Below are positions 56,818 through 64,000 of a DNA stretch of 64,000 nt, piece after piece. Origin of the DNA: an uncultured Bacteroidales bacterium (GTDB lineage Bacteria > Bacteroidota > Bacteroidia > Bacteroidales > UBA932); contig CALUST010000030.1 in the NCBI GenBank assembly GCA_944323505.1, positions 1 through 64,000 on the forward strand, read 5' to 3'. The position numbers and the translations under genes are program-made. The notes under the pieces were generated by a model that was not told the origin of the DNA, did no database searches, and was given only the letters and a program-made list of their open reading frames with translations. How positions within the stretch are numbered: position 1 is the first letter of the stretch; each line of letters begins with the position of its first letter.

Positions 56818-59793
56818 CCCAGCCACTGCCTTGTTTGAGGAACGGTCTATGAATGCCGTGATGTCGGAAGGGGCCTCGTAGACACTCACGTATTCCCCTT
56901 TCATCACACATTTCATGGATTCTATTGCAGCAGTATCGATGCTCCCGCTGCGACTGACCGTATTGACCGTGAGATAGCCGACCCCGAGGGATGTGATGTT
57001 CTGGAAGAAATGCGTCCCTTGGCTCGGTTCGATCTGGTAGCCCGGTATGCCGCATTCGACTATCATCTTCGCTTCGGAGATCTCGTCCCATGTCACCGGC
57101 ACCCCGAGCCACGGGTCAGAAGAACCCCAGCGCCCAGGACCTATCAGCATATAGTTTGCTCCGGATTTTTTCAGTTCAATGTTGAATCCGGCCACCTCGG
57201 CCTTCATCTCCATGGTGCGCGCACTGTCAAACGATGCCGGGTTGATATACACGATATGCCTCATGCCGGAGATGTATCCGGAGCCGAGAGCCTTGTCCGA
57301 AGTCACAAGCAAAGTATCCAAGCCGTCCCTTACCTGCTCCAACGAAGTGTCCTTGTCATCGAGATATTCACTGACAGGCCTTATCTGCAGGAGTTTCAGA
57401 ACACAGCCGTTACCTCCGGCCTCCGGTATCATGTCTGCGGCAAATTCCATCTCCACATCGCACATAAGCTCATTCTTGCAGATTTCAAGCAGATCGGATA
57501 TGACTTTTGCAAGAGGGAAACGGCCGTATTTCAATATCGAGTCAAAGGTTATTATCCGTGGTCCCTGTACGCTTGTCCCGGGGACCATCCTGTTGTCGGC
57601 TGCGCTGAATGTGGAAGCAACCATCTCAGGGTATCTGAACATCTTCAGTATCTCTGCGACAGGCTCGTGCGCAAGATTAATCCCGTCATTCCTGGATATC
57701 TTGAACGCGCCGGGTCTCAGGTCAAGGGCATACATCATCTTCTGCGTGTCCCTCATCGCCAGCCTCGGGTCTGACAGCTGGAGTATCTTCTTCGGATATT
57801 TCGGACTGAAACGCAAGGTGCATCCCCCGTCCACAACAGTCTTTCCGAGTCCGAATGCGACATTCACAATCCCGTCCTCCGGCTTTTCGTTGCCGATAGG
57901 GTAGAAGTTGACAGAGCGGGCGACTCCCGAAAGCATCGGGAAATACAGCCCGTCATATTCAGTGCCGCAGATGCTCTGGACGATGACAGCCATCTTCTCC
58001 TCGCTGAGAAGATTACCTGTCGTCTGGATGTATGTGCGGCTCCCGTTGAAGAATACCGATGCATATACGCTCTTGATGGCCTTGCCGAGCATTCTCAGCA
58101 TCTGGTCCATATTTTCAGTAAGAGGGACCATATAAGTGGAGTAGACTCCTGCGAACGGCTGGTAGTTGCTGTCTTCAAGTTTCGAGCTGGAGCGCACCGC
58201 GAGAGGGCTGCGGACTGTCGACACGAATACCTTCAGTTCCTCCACAAGAGGCTCCGGAAGCCTTGACGCCACAAATTCCGACAGTATCTCGTCATCCGAG
58301 ATGTCCGAGTCTATCACATACTGCAGCCCGTTCTCAAGGATGAACTGGTCGAAATAGTCTGTCGCTATGACAATCGTGCGCGGGATGGAGACCTTTATCC
58401 CGGGATATTTGTCTGTCAGATGGTATTTGAGTATGAGGCTGTTAAGGAAAGCAAGGCCTCTGGCCTTACCTCCGAGCGACCCGTCCCCGACTCTTGCGAA
58501 CCAGATGTATTTCTCATACGAGTCACAGTCAAAATGGGCTATGACCCCGCGTCCTGTAAGGGCATGATAGTCATGAATCTCCTGGGTCACATACGCCCTG
58601 AGTTCATCAGTACTTGCGAAATGGCTGTCCTGTACCTTCCTGAACCTTATGGCAAGAGTGAAGAGCCCCCTGGCGAAAAACCACTTGGAAAGCATATTCT
58701 TCGAAGTGTTGTGCAGGAGCACATGGTCAGGAATCTCCTTTATGCAGTGTTCGAGTTCCTTGAGATTGGCCGCCCTGCCGTATTCGACCCGGTTCCTGTC
58801 CCTGAATACGAAATCCCCGAATGCGAACTCTTCCTTCATATATTCGGACAACTGGAGCATCAGTGTCTTGGAATATTTGCGGAGGAAGCCGACCTTGAGT
58901 TCCTTGGCCACCTCGGATATGCTTTCCTGGGAAGACTGGAGCAGCACAGGCATATACGGGTCATCCTCCTTGATCATCCTTACCAGGTCGATGCCGGCAT
59001 CTGTCTTCTCCGTCTCGGGCGCATCGCCCCTGTGCAGGACGAAACCGACATCGGAAATCACTCCGAGAAGGTTGGTCTTGTATTTCTGATACAGGTTCCT
59101 GGCATCTTCATAATTTGTCGCAAGGAGAATCTTCGGCCTTGAACGTTTTCTCGCCTTTTTCTGCTGGTCATTGAGGGTCTCCTTGAGGAATTCCGCACTC
59201 TGCAGGAGCACCATCCTGTACAGTTCGGGGAGGTATGTCGAATAATATCTCACAGAATCCTCCACGAGCAGTATGGCCTGTACGCCTATCTGGAGGATGT
59301 CGACATCAGCGTTCTTCTGGTCCTCGAAAAGCTTGATTATAGCCACTATGAGGTCGGTATTGCCATGCCAGCTGAAAGTCATGTCCACTGCCGAGGTGTC
59401 CTGCATGGAGAGCCTCCTGTAAATCTCCTTGGAGAAATGGGTCAGAAGCACGAACGGGATATCGCGTCCTGTAGACTTGAGATAATTCGCAAACGTGAAC
59501 ACATCCTTGTCCCCGACATTGTACATGCAGATGACAAGGTCGATGCCCAGGTCATTGTCAATAATCTCCCTGGCTCCTGAGGCTGTGGTAGCCCATACGA
59601 ACTGAGGTGGATTGGTGAGGTTCAGTTCGATGTATTCCCTATAGATCTGCACATCAATCTGCCCGTCCTCCTCAAGTATGAATGCATCATAATTGCTGCA
59701 TATCATCAGTATTTTCCGTATCCGGAACTTGATGAGAGACTCGTAGTCGGTATGGGTCAGTTCTTTCAGGTTGACAGGCTCCACAGTATTCAT
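56812..59793 (-). CDS. Receiver-like domains fused to a PEP-synthase-type ATP-grasp domain
   Basis: 993 residues, no signal peptide. Residues about 25-160 fold like a receiver but lack the acidic pair. Residues about 170-325 have the full receiver set: Glu178-Asp179, Asp248 (VISDVGF), Ser287/288 and Lys306 (FLRKYSK), with an insertion before Asp248. From about 430 comes an N-terminal PEP-synthase/PPDK nucleotide-binding domain (GSLGGKARGLAFLN; RSSSKLEDS at 534-542; LLQIRPVSEYL). The phosphohistidine domain and PEP-binding barrel of true PEP synthases are absent. The C-terminus has a distinct GPGRWGSSDPWLG block. Similar Bacteroidota proteins are labelled 'PEP/pyruvate-binding domain'. The reaction is unknown. 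Confidence 0.85.
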   Translation of the reverse strand: MNTVEPVNLKELTHTDYESLIKFRIRKILMICSNYDAFILEEDGQIDVQIYREYIELNLTNPPQFVWATTASGAREIIDNDLGIDLVICMYNVGDKDVFTFANYLKSTGRDIPFVLLTHFSKEIYRRLSMQDTSAVDMTFSWHGNTDLIVAIIKLFEDQKNADVDILQIGVQAILLVEDSVRYYSTYLPELYRMVLLQSAEFLKETLNDQQKKARKRSRPKILLATNYEDARNLYQKYKTNLLGVISDVGFVLHRGDAPETEKTDAGIDLVRMIKEDDPYMPVLLQSSQESISEVAKELKVGFLRKYSKTLMLQLSEYMKEEFAFGDFVFRDRNRVEYGRAANLKELEHCIKEIPDHVLLHNTSKNMLSKWFFARGLFTLAIRFRKVQDSHFASTDELRAYVTQEIHDYHALTGRGVIAHFDCDSYEKYIWFARVGDGSLGGKARGLAFLNSLILKYHLTDKYPGIKVSIPRTIVIATDYFDQFILENGLQYVIDSDISDDEILSEFVASRLPEPLVEELKVFVSTVRSPLAVRSSSKLEDSNYQPFAGVYSTYMVPLTENMDQMLRMLGKAIKSVYASVFFNGSRTYIQTTGNLLSEEKMAVIVQSICGTEYDGLYFPMLSGVARSVNFYPIGNEKPEDGIVNVAFGLGKTVVDGGCTLRFSPKYPKKILQLSDPRLAMRDTQKMMYALDLRPGAFKISRNDGINLAHEPVAEILKMFRYPEMVASTFSAADNRMVPGTSVQGPRIITFDSILKYGRFPLAKVISDLLEICKNELMCDVEMEFAADMIPEAGGNGCVLKLLQIRPVSEYLDDKDTSLEQVRDGLDTLLVTSDKALGSGYISGMRHIVYINPASFDSARTMEMKAEVAGFNIELKKSGANYMLIGPGRWGSSDPWLGVPVTWDEISEAKMIVECGIPGYQIEPSQGTHFFQNITSLGVGYLTVNTVSRSGSIDTAAIESMKCVMKGEYVSVYEAPSDITAFIDRSSNKAVAGL

Positions 59794-59818
59794 AGTGTCG
59801 TTATTTACATAAATCTTA

Positions 59819-59826
59819 CAAATTTA
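59819..59826 (-). promoter_or_regulatory. -7 box for the receiver-fusion gene
   Basis: Minus-strand TAAATTTG, an exact match, giving a leader of about 19 bases. The palindromic element at 59850-59990 begins 24 bases upstream of this box, in the -33 and upstream region. Confidence 0.55.
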
Positions 59827-59849
59827 ATAATTTTGGATTGACTATCCAC

Positions 59850-59990
59850 AAGACACCCTGCTTATGCAGGCCGTAAATGTTCGGATCGGTAAATCCCTCC
59901 CACGCCTTATGGCGCGGGCCCTCCCGTTCACGAGGCCACGGGCGGCCACGCCGTCCGAAATTTTTACAGCCTGCAATATTGCCGGGGTAA
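59850..59990. repeat. GC-rich imperfect palindromic element
   Basis: Arms at 59866-59889 and 59951-59974 are inverted copies (shared GCAGGC, GTAAA and TTCGGA blocks), and the pairing continues outward as ACACCCTGC versus GCCGGGGTA. The centre holds further GC-rich hairpins (CCCACGCC/GGCGCGGG near 59900-59919). An 11-base direct repeat AATTTTGGATT stands on both sides (59829-59839 and 60007-60017). No gene is evident inside. It differs in composition from the AT-rich flanks. It may be a dispersed palindromic element, a structured RNA or an insertion remnant. Confidence 0.6.
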
Positions 59991-60049
59991 ACAATGCGGA
60001 TAGAAAAATTTTGGATTATGCCAAAACACTTATGAATACAAAAATTGCA

Positions 60050-61210
60050 TCAGTGCCAAGGAAAATAGGCCGGGCTGGAGGTTATAGGGATGACGCCGTC
60101 ATCAGGACCGCTGCCGATGATTCTGCGGGCCTTTATCATCCGGCCGGACAGGTCATAGAAATCCGGTGTGCCAGGTATCAGGGAATTTATCCTGACCACT
60201 CTCGATGAATGGATGAAACGGCCTTCACCCAGATATATGCCGACATGGGTAATCCGCTCCCTGCCGAGAACCGTGCTGTCAGCCCCATAGACGGCGGGCG
60301 AGCCGAAGAATATCAGATCACCTTTCTGCAAGGATGATATCCGCCTCAGCATCTCGTCACGGAAGTCCGGAGATGAGACGAAGCCGTCAAGGCTGTCGAC
60401 AGGATAAGTCACAGTATCGGCCTCCACAGGCACAGGCTTTCCTGCACGCGCCTGCTGCGATGCATTTCTCGGGAGCAGGATGCCGTTCATGAACCACGCC
60501 ATCCGTGTCAATCCGCTGCAGTCAACGCCTTTGATTGATGTCCCTCCCCAAAGATAGGGGACACCGAGATAATCAGTCGCCGTCTCTATGATGTTATCGG
60601 CCTCGGGACTGCGTTCCGCCGCCCAATCCGAGAAGATTGCCGCATCGCCCCTGCGGATGTACCCTGTCTCTCCGGTAAGCAGCCTCACCTCGTAGCATCC
60701 TTTCTCAGTCCTGCCAGAATAGGGGAGCAGGTCACCTGCCACTATATCGCAGATTTTCTGCCTCTCCTTGCTTCCTCTCGCTGGCCGCAGCACATCACCT
60801 GGGATATTCCACACGACACTGTAGTCAGCCGTGCATACAATCTTTTCTGCAGCAATGTATTCCGACATCTCTTCCGGTGACATCTCCTTTACGCCCATGT
60901 CGACACACCAGGCGACATAAGGCTCCGGGGTCCTGACCTTGCGCCAGTACCCGCTCTCATCCAGTATCTCCACAGGTGTCCCCATCAGAGCCTGGTTGCC
61001 GAGCTCTGCGGCAAAGTCCGGCTTCTCACGAAGATAGTTGACGGAAAAAACAGTGACCCCGTATCGCGGTGCGCACAGTTCACCAGTGCTGTCAGACGGC
61101 ATGACATCCGCCTCATGACCCTGTGCAAAGACCTGATGTCCGGAGGCAACACACAGAATAGCCGCCGATACGGCAGCAAAGATATTACCTGATACCATAA
61201 TATTCTTCAT
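60050..61210 (-). CDS. NlpC/P60 cysteine peptidase with SH3-like domains
   Basis: Predicted periplasmic peptidoglycan-peptide hydrolase, 386 residues. Signal peptide ends HQVFAQ (about residue 30). Two SH3b-like domains follow (VTVFSVNYLREKPDFAAELGNQ; VCTADYSVVWNIPGDV). The NlpC/P60 domain starts near residue 205 with the catalytic Cys in KGVDCSGLTRM, His in ITHVGIYLGEG and a third polar residue in FIHSSRVV. It resembles the gamma-D-glutamyl-diamino-acid endopeptidase (YkfC-like) group used in cell-wall peptide recycling. It starts three bases after the methyltransferase stop, so it shares its transcript. Confidence 0.9.
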   Translation of the reverse strand: MKNIMVSGNIFAAVSAAILCVASGHQVFAQGHEADVMPSDSTGELCAPRYGVTVFSVNYLREKPDFAAELGNQALMGTPVEILDESGYWRKVRTPEPYVAWCVDMGVKEMSPEEMSEYIAAEKIVCTADYSVVWNIPGDVLRPARGSKERQKICDIVAGDLLPYSGRTEKGCYEVRLLTGETGYIRRGDAAIFSDWAAERSPEADNIIETATDYLGVPYLWGGTSIKGVDCSGLTRMAWFMNGILLPRNASQQARAGKPVPVEADTVTYPVDSLDGFVSSPDFRDEMLRRISSLQKGDLIFFGSPAVYGADSTVLGRERITHVGIYLGEGRFIHSSRVVRINSLIPGTPDFYDLSGRMIKARRIIGSGPDDGVIPITSSPAYFPWH

Positions 61211-61213
61211 ATA

Positions 61214-61981
61214 TCATCTCCTGCAACGGCGGCGGAACTCAGCGACAGTCACGGCAGTGGCTACAGCGGCATTGAGAGACTCCGGCCCCTGGCTGCCGGC
61301 AGGATACGGCGGGATATACAGCCGTCCTGTGACAAGAGCGGAAACGGCAGGAGATATGCCTTCAGACTCATTTCCGATGACAATCACCGACGGCAGGTCC
61401 GCTCCGCAGTCAATGTCCGTATCATAGATGTCATGCCCGTCAAGGAATGTCCCGTAGACCTGCCCGCCCATGCCGGTGACTGCACGTGCGAGCGACGGGA
61501 TGTCGGCATAATGGAATCTCACCCTGAATATGGATCCCATGGTGGACTGGACGACTTTCGGATTGAATACATCCACCGTATCATGCGATGCGATGACGCC
61601 GTCTATGCCGAACCAGTCTGCAATCCTGAGTATCGTCCCGAGATTGCCTGGGTCGCGTATCGAATCAAGGGCAAGATAAAGACCGGAGACACGGCTCCCT
61701 GACCGCAGAATGTGCTGCACATCTGCAGCATCAACATCCAGTCCGTCAGGCTTCCTGACAACGGCAAGGACAGGGGAGGGAGAGGACAACTGGCTTATCC
61801 TGGACATGGCATCATCACCTATCTCGTCCCTGCGGTACACCTGCTCTACGACAAAGGACGAGGAGATGGCCTCCTCGACCATCTTCTCGCCTTCAACTAC
61901 AAAAAGCCCGTATCCGTCCCTGAATTTCCTGGACGACAACGAGCGGATTCTTTTTATCTCGTTATTTGAAATGCCGGACAT
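61214..61981 (-). CDS. SpoU/TrmH-family RNA 2'-O-methyltransferase
   Basis: 255 residues. A small N-terminal substrate-binding domain (SLSSRKFRDGYGLFVVEGEKMVEEA) precedes the knotted SPOUT domain with motifs 1-3: LDSIRDPGNLGTILRIADWFG, VIVIGNESEGISPAV and SLNAAVATAVTVAEFRRR. It methylates ribose in rRNA or tRNA; the target cannot be told. It lies 52 bases after speA and three before the NlpC/P60 gene, in one probable operon. Confidence 0.92.
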   Translation of the reverse strand: MSGISNNEIKRIRSLSSRKFRDGYGLFVVEGEKMVEEAISSSFVVEQVYRRDEIGDDAMSRISQLSSPSPVLAVVRKPDGLDVDAADVQHILRSGSRVSGLYLALDSIRDPGNLGTILRIADWFGIDGVIASHDTVDVFNPKVVQSTMGSIFRVRFHYADIPSLARAVTGMGGQVYGTFLDGHDIYDTDIDCGADLPSVIVIGNESEGISPAVSALVTGRLYIPPYPAGSQGPESLNAAVATAVTVAEFRRRCRR

Positions 61982-62033
61982 CTCTTCCCGTATTGATTTT
62001 CATACTTGCGAGGACACCAGCCTCAGGCAGGGG

Positions 62034-63428
62034 CTAATATCCGAGAATCTTCAGCATGGACTTGTACGTCTGCTCCTTGCTGAAAAGTTTGGTCGTATAG
62101 TCCCCGTTCTCGTCCTTGTCTATGATGATGTGCTTCGGGGCAGGCTGGAGACAATGCTGGATGCCGCCGTAGCCGGAAATGGACTCCTGATAGGCCCCGG
62201 TATGGAAAAATCCTATATACAGAGGGTCTTCCCGGTCTTCCATTATAGGAAGGAATATGGCATTGGCATGAGCATCGGCATTGTAATAGTCCTGGCTGTC
62301 GCAGGTCAGTCCGCCGAGGAAGACGCGCTGGTATTTCTCATTCCATTTGTTTATCGGGAGAAGAATGAATCTCTGCTTGATTCCCCAAGTGTCAGGCAGG
62401 GTCGTCATGAAAGAATTGTCTATCATGTACCATCTCTCCCTGTCATTCTGCTGCTTCATGTCCAGAATCTGGAATATCGTAGCACCGGACTCTCCCACCG
62501 TGAAACTTCCGAACTCAGTGAATATGTTCGGCTCGGCCACTCCGCGTGCATTGCACATGGTCTTGATCTGCAGGATAATCTCCTCGGCCATATACTCATA
62601 GTCGAAATCCATCGCAAGGGAATTCTTGATAGGGAAGCCGCCTCCTATGTTGAGACAGTCGAGTTCAGGGCAGATCATCTTCAGGTCACAATACACACTG
62701 ACGCACTTGGCGAGCTCGTTCCAATAGTAGGCAGTATCCCTGATACCCGTATTGATGAAGAAATGCAGCATCTTCAGATGGAACTTCTCCTTCTTGCTGA
62801 TAATGTTCTCATAGAACGGAAGGATGTCACTGTACCTGATTCCGAGCCTTGATGTGTAGAACTCGAAATTCGGCTCCTCCTCGGACGCAATCCTGATGCC
62901 GATATTGATCGGCTCCCTGACCTGGGCATCAAGATTGTCCAGTTCGTGCATATTGTCAAGTATCGGGATGATGTTATGCCATCCGTTATTGGCAAAAGAC
63001 GCTATATTCTCTATGTAGGCAGGCTTCTTGAAACCGTTACAGATGATGTAGAGATCCTTGTCCACGACCCCTTCCGCCTCGAGCGCCTCTATGAGATTGA
63101 GGTCGAATGCAGACGATGTCTCTATATGGATATCGTTCTTGAGGGCCTCGCGCATAATGAACTCGAAATGCGAACTCTTCGTACAGTAGCAGTAGTGGTA
63201 GCGTCCCTTGTAGTCAGCCTTGGCCATTGCCACATTGAACATCCTCTTTGCCCTCTGGATCTGCGATGATATCTTCGGGAGATATGTGATCTTCAACGGC
63301 GTCCCGTACTGATTGATTATGTCCATCATATTGATGTCGTGGAAATACAGCTCCCCGTCTTCAACCTTGAATTCATCCTGCGGGAATTCAAATGTCTGTT
63401 CAATCAGATCAATGTACTTGTTCTTCAT
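62034..63428 (-). CDS. speA: PLP-dependent arginine decarboxylase (short Bacteroidota type)
   Basis: 464 residues, fold-type III decarboxylase in polyamine synthesis (arginine to agmatine). The PLP lysine is in YHYCYCTKSSHFEF, glycine-rich phosphate loop in CLNIGGGFPIKNS, and the C-terminal active-site cysteine region is LGGLTCDSQDYYN. E. coli SpeA is about 650 residues; this shorter form is common in Bacteroidota, usually annotated arginine decarboxylase. Diaminopimelate or other amino-acid decarboxylation remains possible. A -7 box and a small hairpin (63470-63486) lie in the leader. Confidence 0.88.
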   Translation of the reverse strand: MKNKYIDLIEQTFEFPQDEFKVEDGELYFHDINMMDIINQYGTPLKITYLPKISSQIQRAKRMFNVAMAKADYKGRYHYCYCTKSSHFEFIMREALKNDIHIETSSAFDLNLIEALEAEGVVDKDLYIICNGFKKPAYIENIASFANNGWHNIIPILDNMHELDNLDAQVREPINIGIRIASEEEPNFEFYTSRLGIRYSDILPFYENIISKKEKFHLKMLHFFINTGIRDTAYYWNELAKCVSVYCDLKMICPELDCLNIGGGFPIKNSLAMDFDYEYMAEEIILQIKTMCNARGVAEPNIFTEFGSFTVGESGATIFQILDMKQQNDRERWYMIDNSFMTTLPDTWGIKQRFILLPINKWNEKYQRVFLGGLTCDSQDYYNADAHANAIFLPIMEDREDPLYIGFFHTGAYQESISGYGGIQHCLQPAPKHIIIDKDENGDYTTKLFSKEQTYKSMLKILGY

Positions 63429-63469
63429 TTCAGCAGATGCGATTAAGTTACATTATGTCAAATTTTCCA

Positions 63470-63509
63470 ATCCGATTAAGTCGGATATGAATTTTCGGCT
63501 GCAAATATA
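63470..63509 (-). promoter_or_regulatory. speA promoter box and leader hairpin
   Basis: Minus-strand TATATTTG (63509-63502) is an exact -7 match with no clear -33. A perfect 6-bp hairpin ATCCGA-TTAAG-TCGGAT (63470-63486) lies in the predicted 5' leader of about 67 bases. Confidence 0.5.
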
Positions 63510-63582
63510 TCATTTAAATAATACATTCCTACCGTTTAAGGAGATTTTTTTTGATTGCCTCCAATCATTTTTCAATATAAAT

Positions 63583-63613
63583 TTTGATATTCCTCTGCAA
63601 TAAGATAAATTTG
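63583..63613 (+). promoter_or_regulatory. Promoter of the BamA/TamA-like gene
   Basis: TTTG (63583-63586), 19 bases, TAAATTTG (63606-63613): a full consensus. It puts the transcript start near 63620, which favours TTG 63637 over the GTG at 63613 as start codon. Confidence 0.7.
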
Positions 63614-63636
63614 TGAATTTCGTATCAGAACCGCAA

Positions 63637-64000
63637 TTGAGACACATTATATATAATATTTTCCTGCTGGCCGTCGCTGCATCGGTGCTCCTGCCGTCAT
63701 GCAGCACCACCCGTGTACTCCAGGATGACCAGTACAGGCTGGAGAAGAACAAGATTGTGGTGACTAACGACAAGAATTTCAATGTCAACGATATCGAACC
63801 GTATATAAAGCAGTCTCCCAACCCGTATTTCATCTTCGGCTGGAATCCGTTTCTGAACATCTACAACTGGTCTTCTGGAAAAGGAAACGGATGGGACAGG
63901 TTCGTGCAGAAAATCGGGGTCGCCCCTGTTGTCTATGAGGCGGATCTGGTGGAGAGTTCCATAGAGAACATATCCAATCACCTGAAATACAGAGGCTACT
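63637..64000 (+). CDS. BamA/TamA-like (Omp85) outer-membrane protein, 5' part
   Basis: Partial gene cut by the window end; 121 codons are visible. No ATG precedes the signal peptide; TTG 63637 gives LRHIIYNIFLLAVAASVLLPSC, a lipoprotein-type signal with the lipid-accepting Cys in LLPSCSTT. It continues RVLQDDQYRLEKNKIVVTND, a POTRA-like beginning common in Bacteroidota 'BamA/TamA family' outer-membrane proteins. The GTG at 63613 is an alternative start but overlaps the -7 box. The barrel itself lies outside, so the identification rests on the N-terminal pattern. Confidence 0.7.
   Translation, partial: MRHIIYNIFLLAVAASVLLPSCSTTRVLQDDQYRLEKNKIVVTNDKNFNVNDIEPYIKQSPNPYFIFGWNPFLNIYNWSSGKGNGWDRFVQKIGVAPVVYEADLVESSIENISNHLKYRGY

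Noticed and set aside
59850..59990. Calling the palindromic element an insertion sequence
   Set aside because: It holds no transposase and the 11-base flanking repeats could be chance in an AT-rich gap.
59864..60208. A 114-codon open frame on the plus strand
   Set aside because: It begins within the palindromic element and ends antisense to nlpC; it has no domain and its start region is explained by the hairpin arms.
63613..63615. GTG as start of the BamA-like gene
   Set aside because: Its G is the last base of the -7 box, upstream of the probable transcript start; TTG 63637 lies downstream and begins the signal peptide.

Overview
The window comes from a Bacteroidota chromosome, most likely order Bacteroidales; I cannot fix the family. 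The evidence is: many promoters of the Bacteroides type (-7 TAnnTTTG, several with TTTG 19-20 bases upstream) and few Shine-Dalgarno sequences; a Rho factor with a long Q/N/R-rich insertion; Bacteroidota-type LptD, IspG with an inserted domain and the short SpeA; and an Ig-like lipoprotein family typical of the phylum. A choloylglycine-hydrolase-family enzyme and a DPP4-like peptidase would suit an intestinal or animal-associated habitat. By eye, G+C is about half. Gene content is ordinary core chromosome: I see no rRNA, tRNA, CRISPR array, transposase or phage gene.

Layout. 0-10.4 kb: glnS behind a repeat-borne promoter, an alpha/beta hydrolase, an M20 dipeptidase overlapping pyrF, then (minus) sdaA, an oxidoreductase and a DPP4-like peptidase, and (plus) a secreted choloylglycine-hydrolase-family protein. 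10.5-19 kb: two small unknown genes, arginine deiminase, gpsA, a secreted nuclease, the nfeD-SPFH pair, a MalY-type lyase and a MATE exporter. 19-27 kb: a copper ATPase with a CopZ-like tail, a HAD phosphatase, and carAB behind what looks like a pyrBI-style attenuator. 27-34 kb: rho with an upstream ORF, then the envelope genes lptD, an amidase and an MCE protein. 34-44 kb: dnaA-pepD-rpe, birA, and rsfS-ftsH-cdsA-psd-small ORF-CNNM. 44-53.4 kb: a tight minus-strand run ligA-yihY-rel/spo-Ig lipoprotein-beta-barrel-ispG. 53.5-64 kb: a probable PPi-dependent phosphofructokinase, a GH13 enzyme, a receiver/PEP-synthase-like fusion, a palindromic element, speA-trmH-nlpC, and the start of a BamA/TamA-like gene cut by the window edge.

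How the parts work together. Pyrimidine synthesis is represented by carAB and pyrF; membrane and envelope building by cdsA, psd, gpsA, lptD, the MCE protein, the amidase and the BamA-like gene; genome maintenance by dnaA, ligA and rho; stress and proteostasis by rel/spo, ftsH and the SPFH pair. The most interesting signals are the carAB leader (promoter, 28-codon leader ORF, U-rich stretch, terminator), the receiver-ATP-grasp fusion, the copper ATPase with an in-frame internal CopZ start, the promoter/palindrome module shared by glnS and rho, and the GC-rich palindromic element near 59.9 kb. No stretch longer than about 300 bases lacks a gene.
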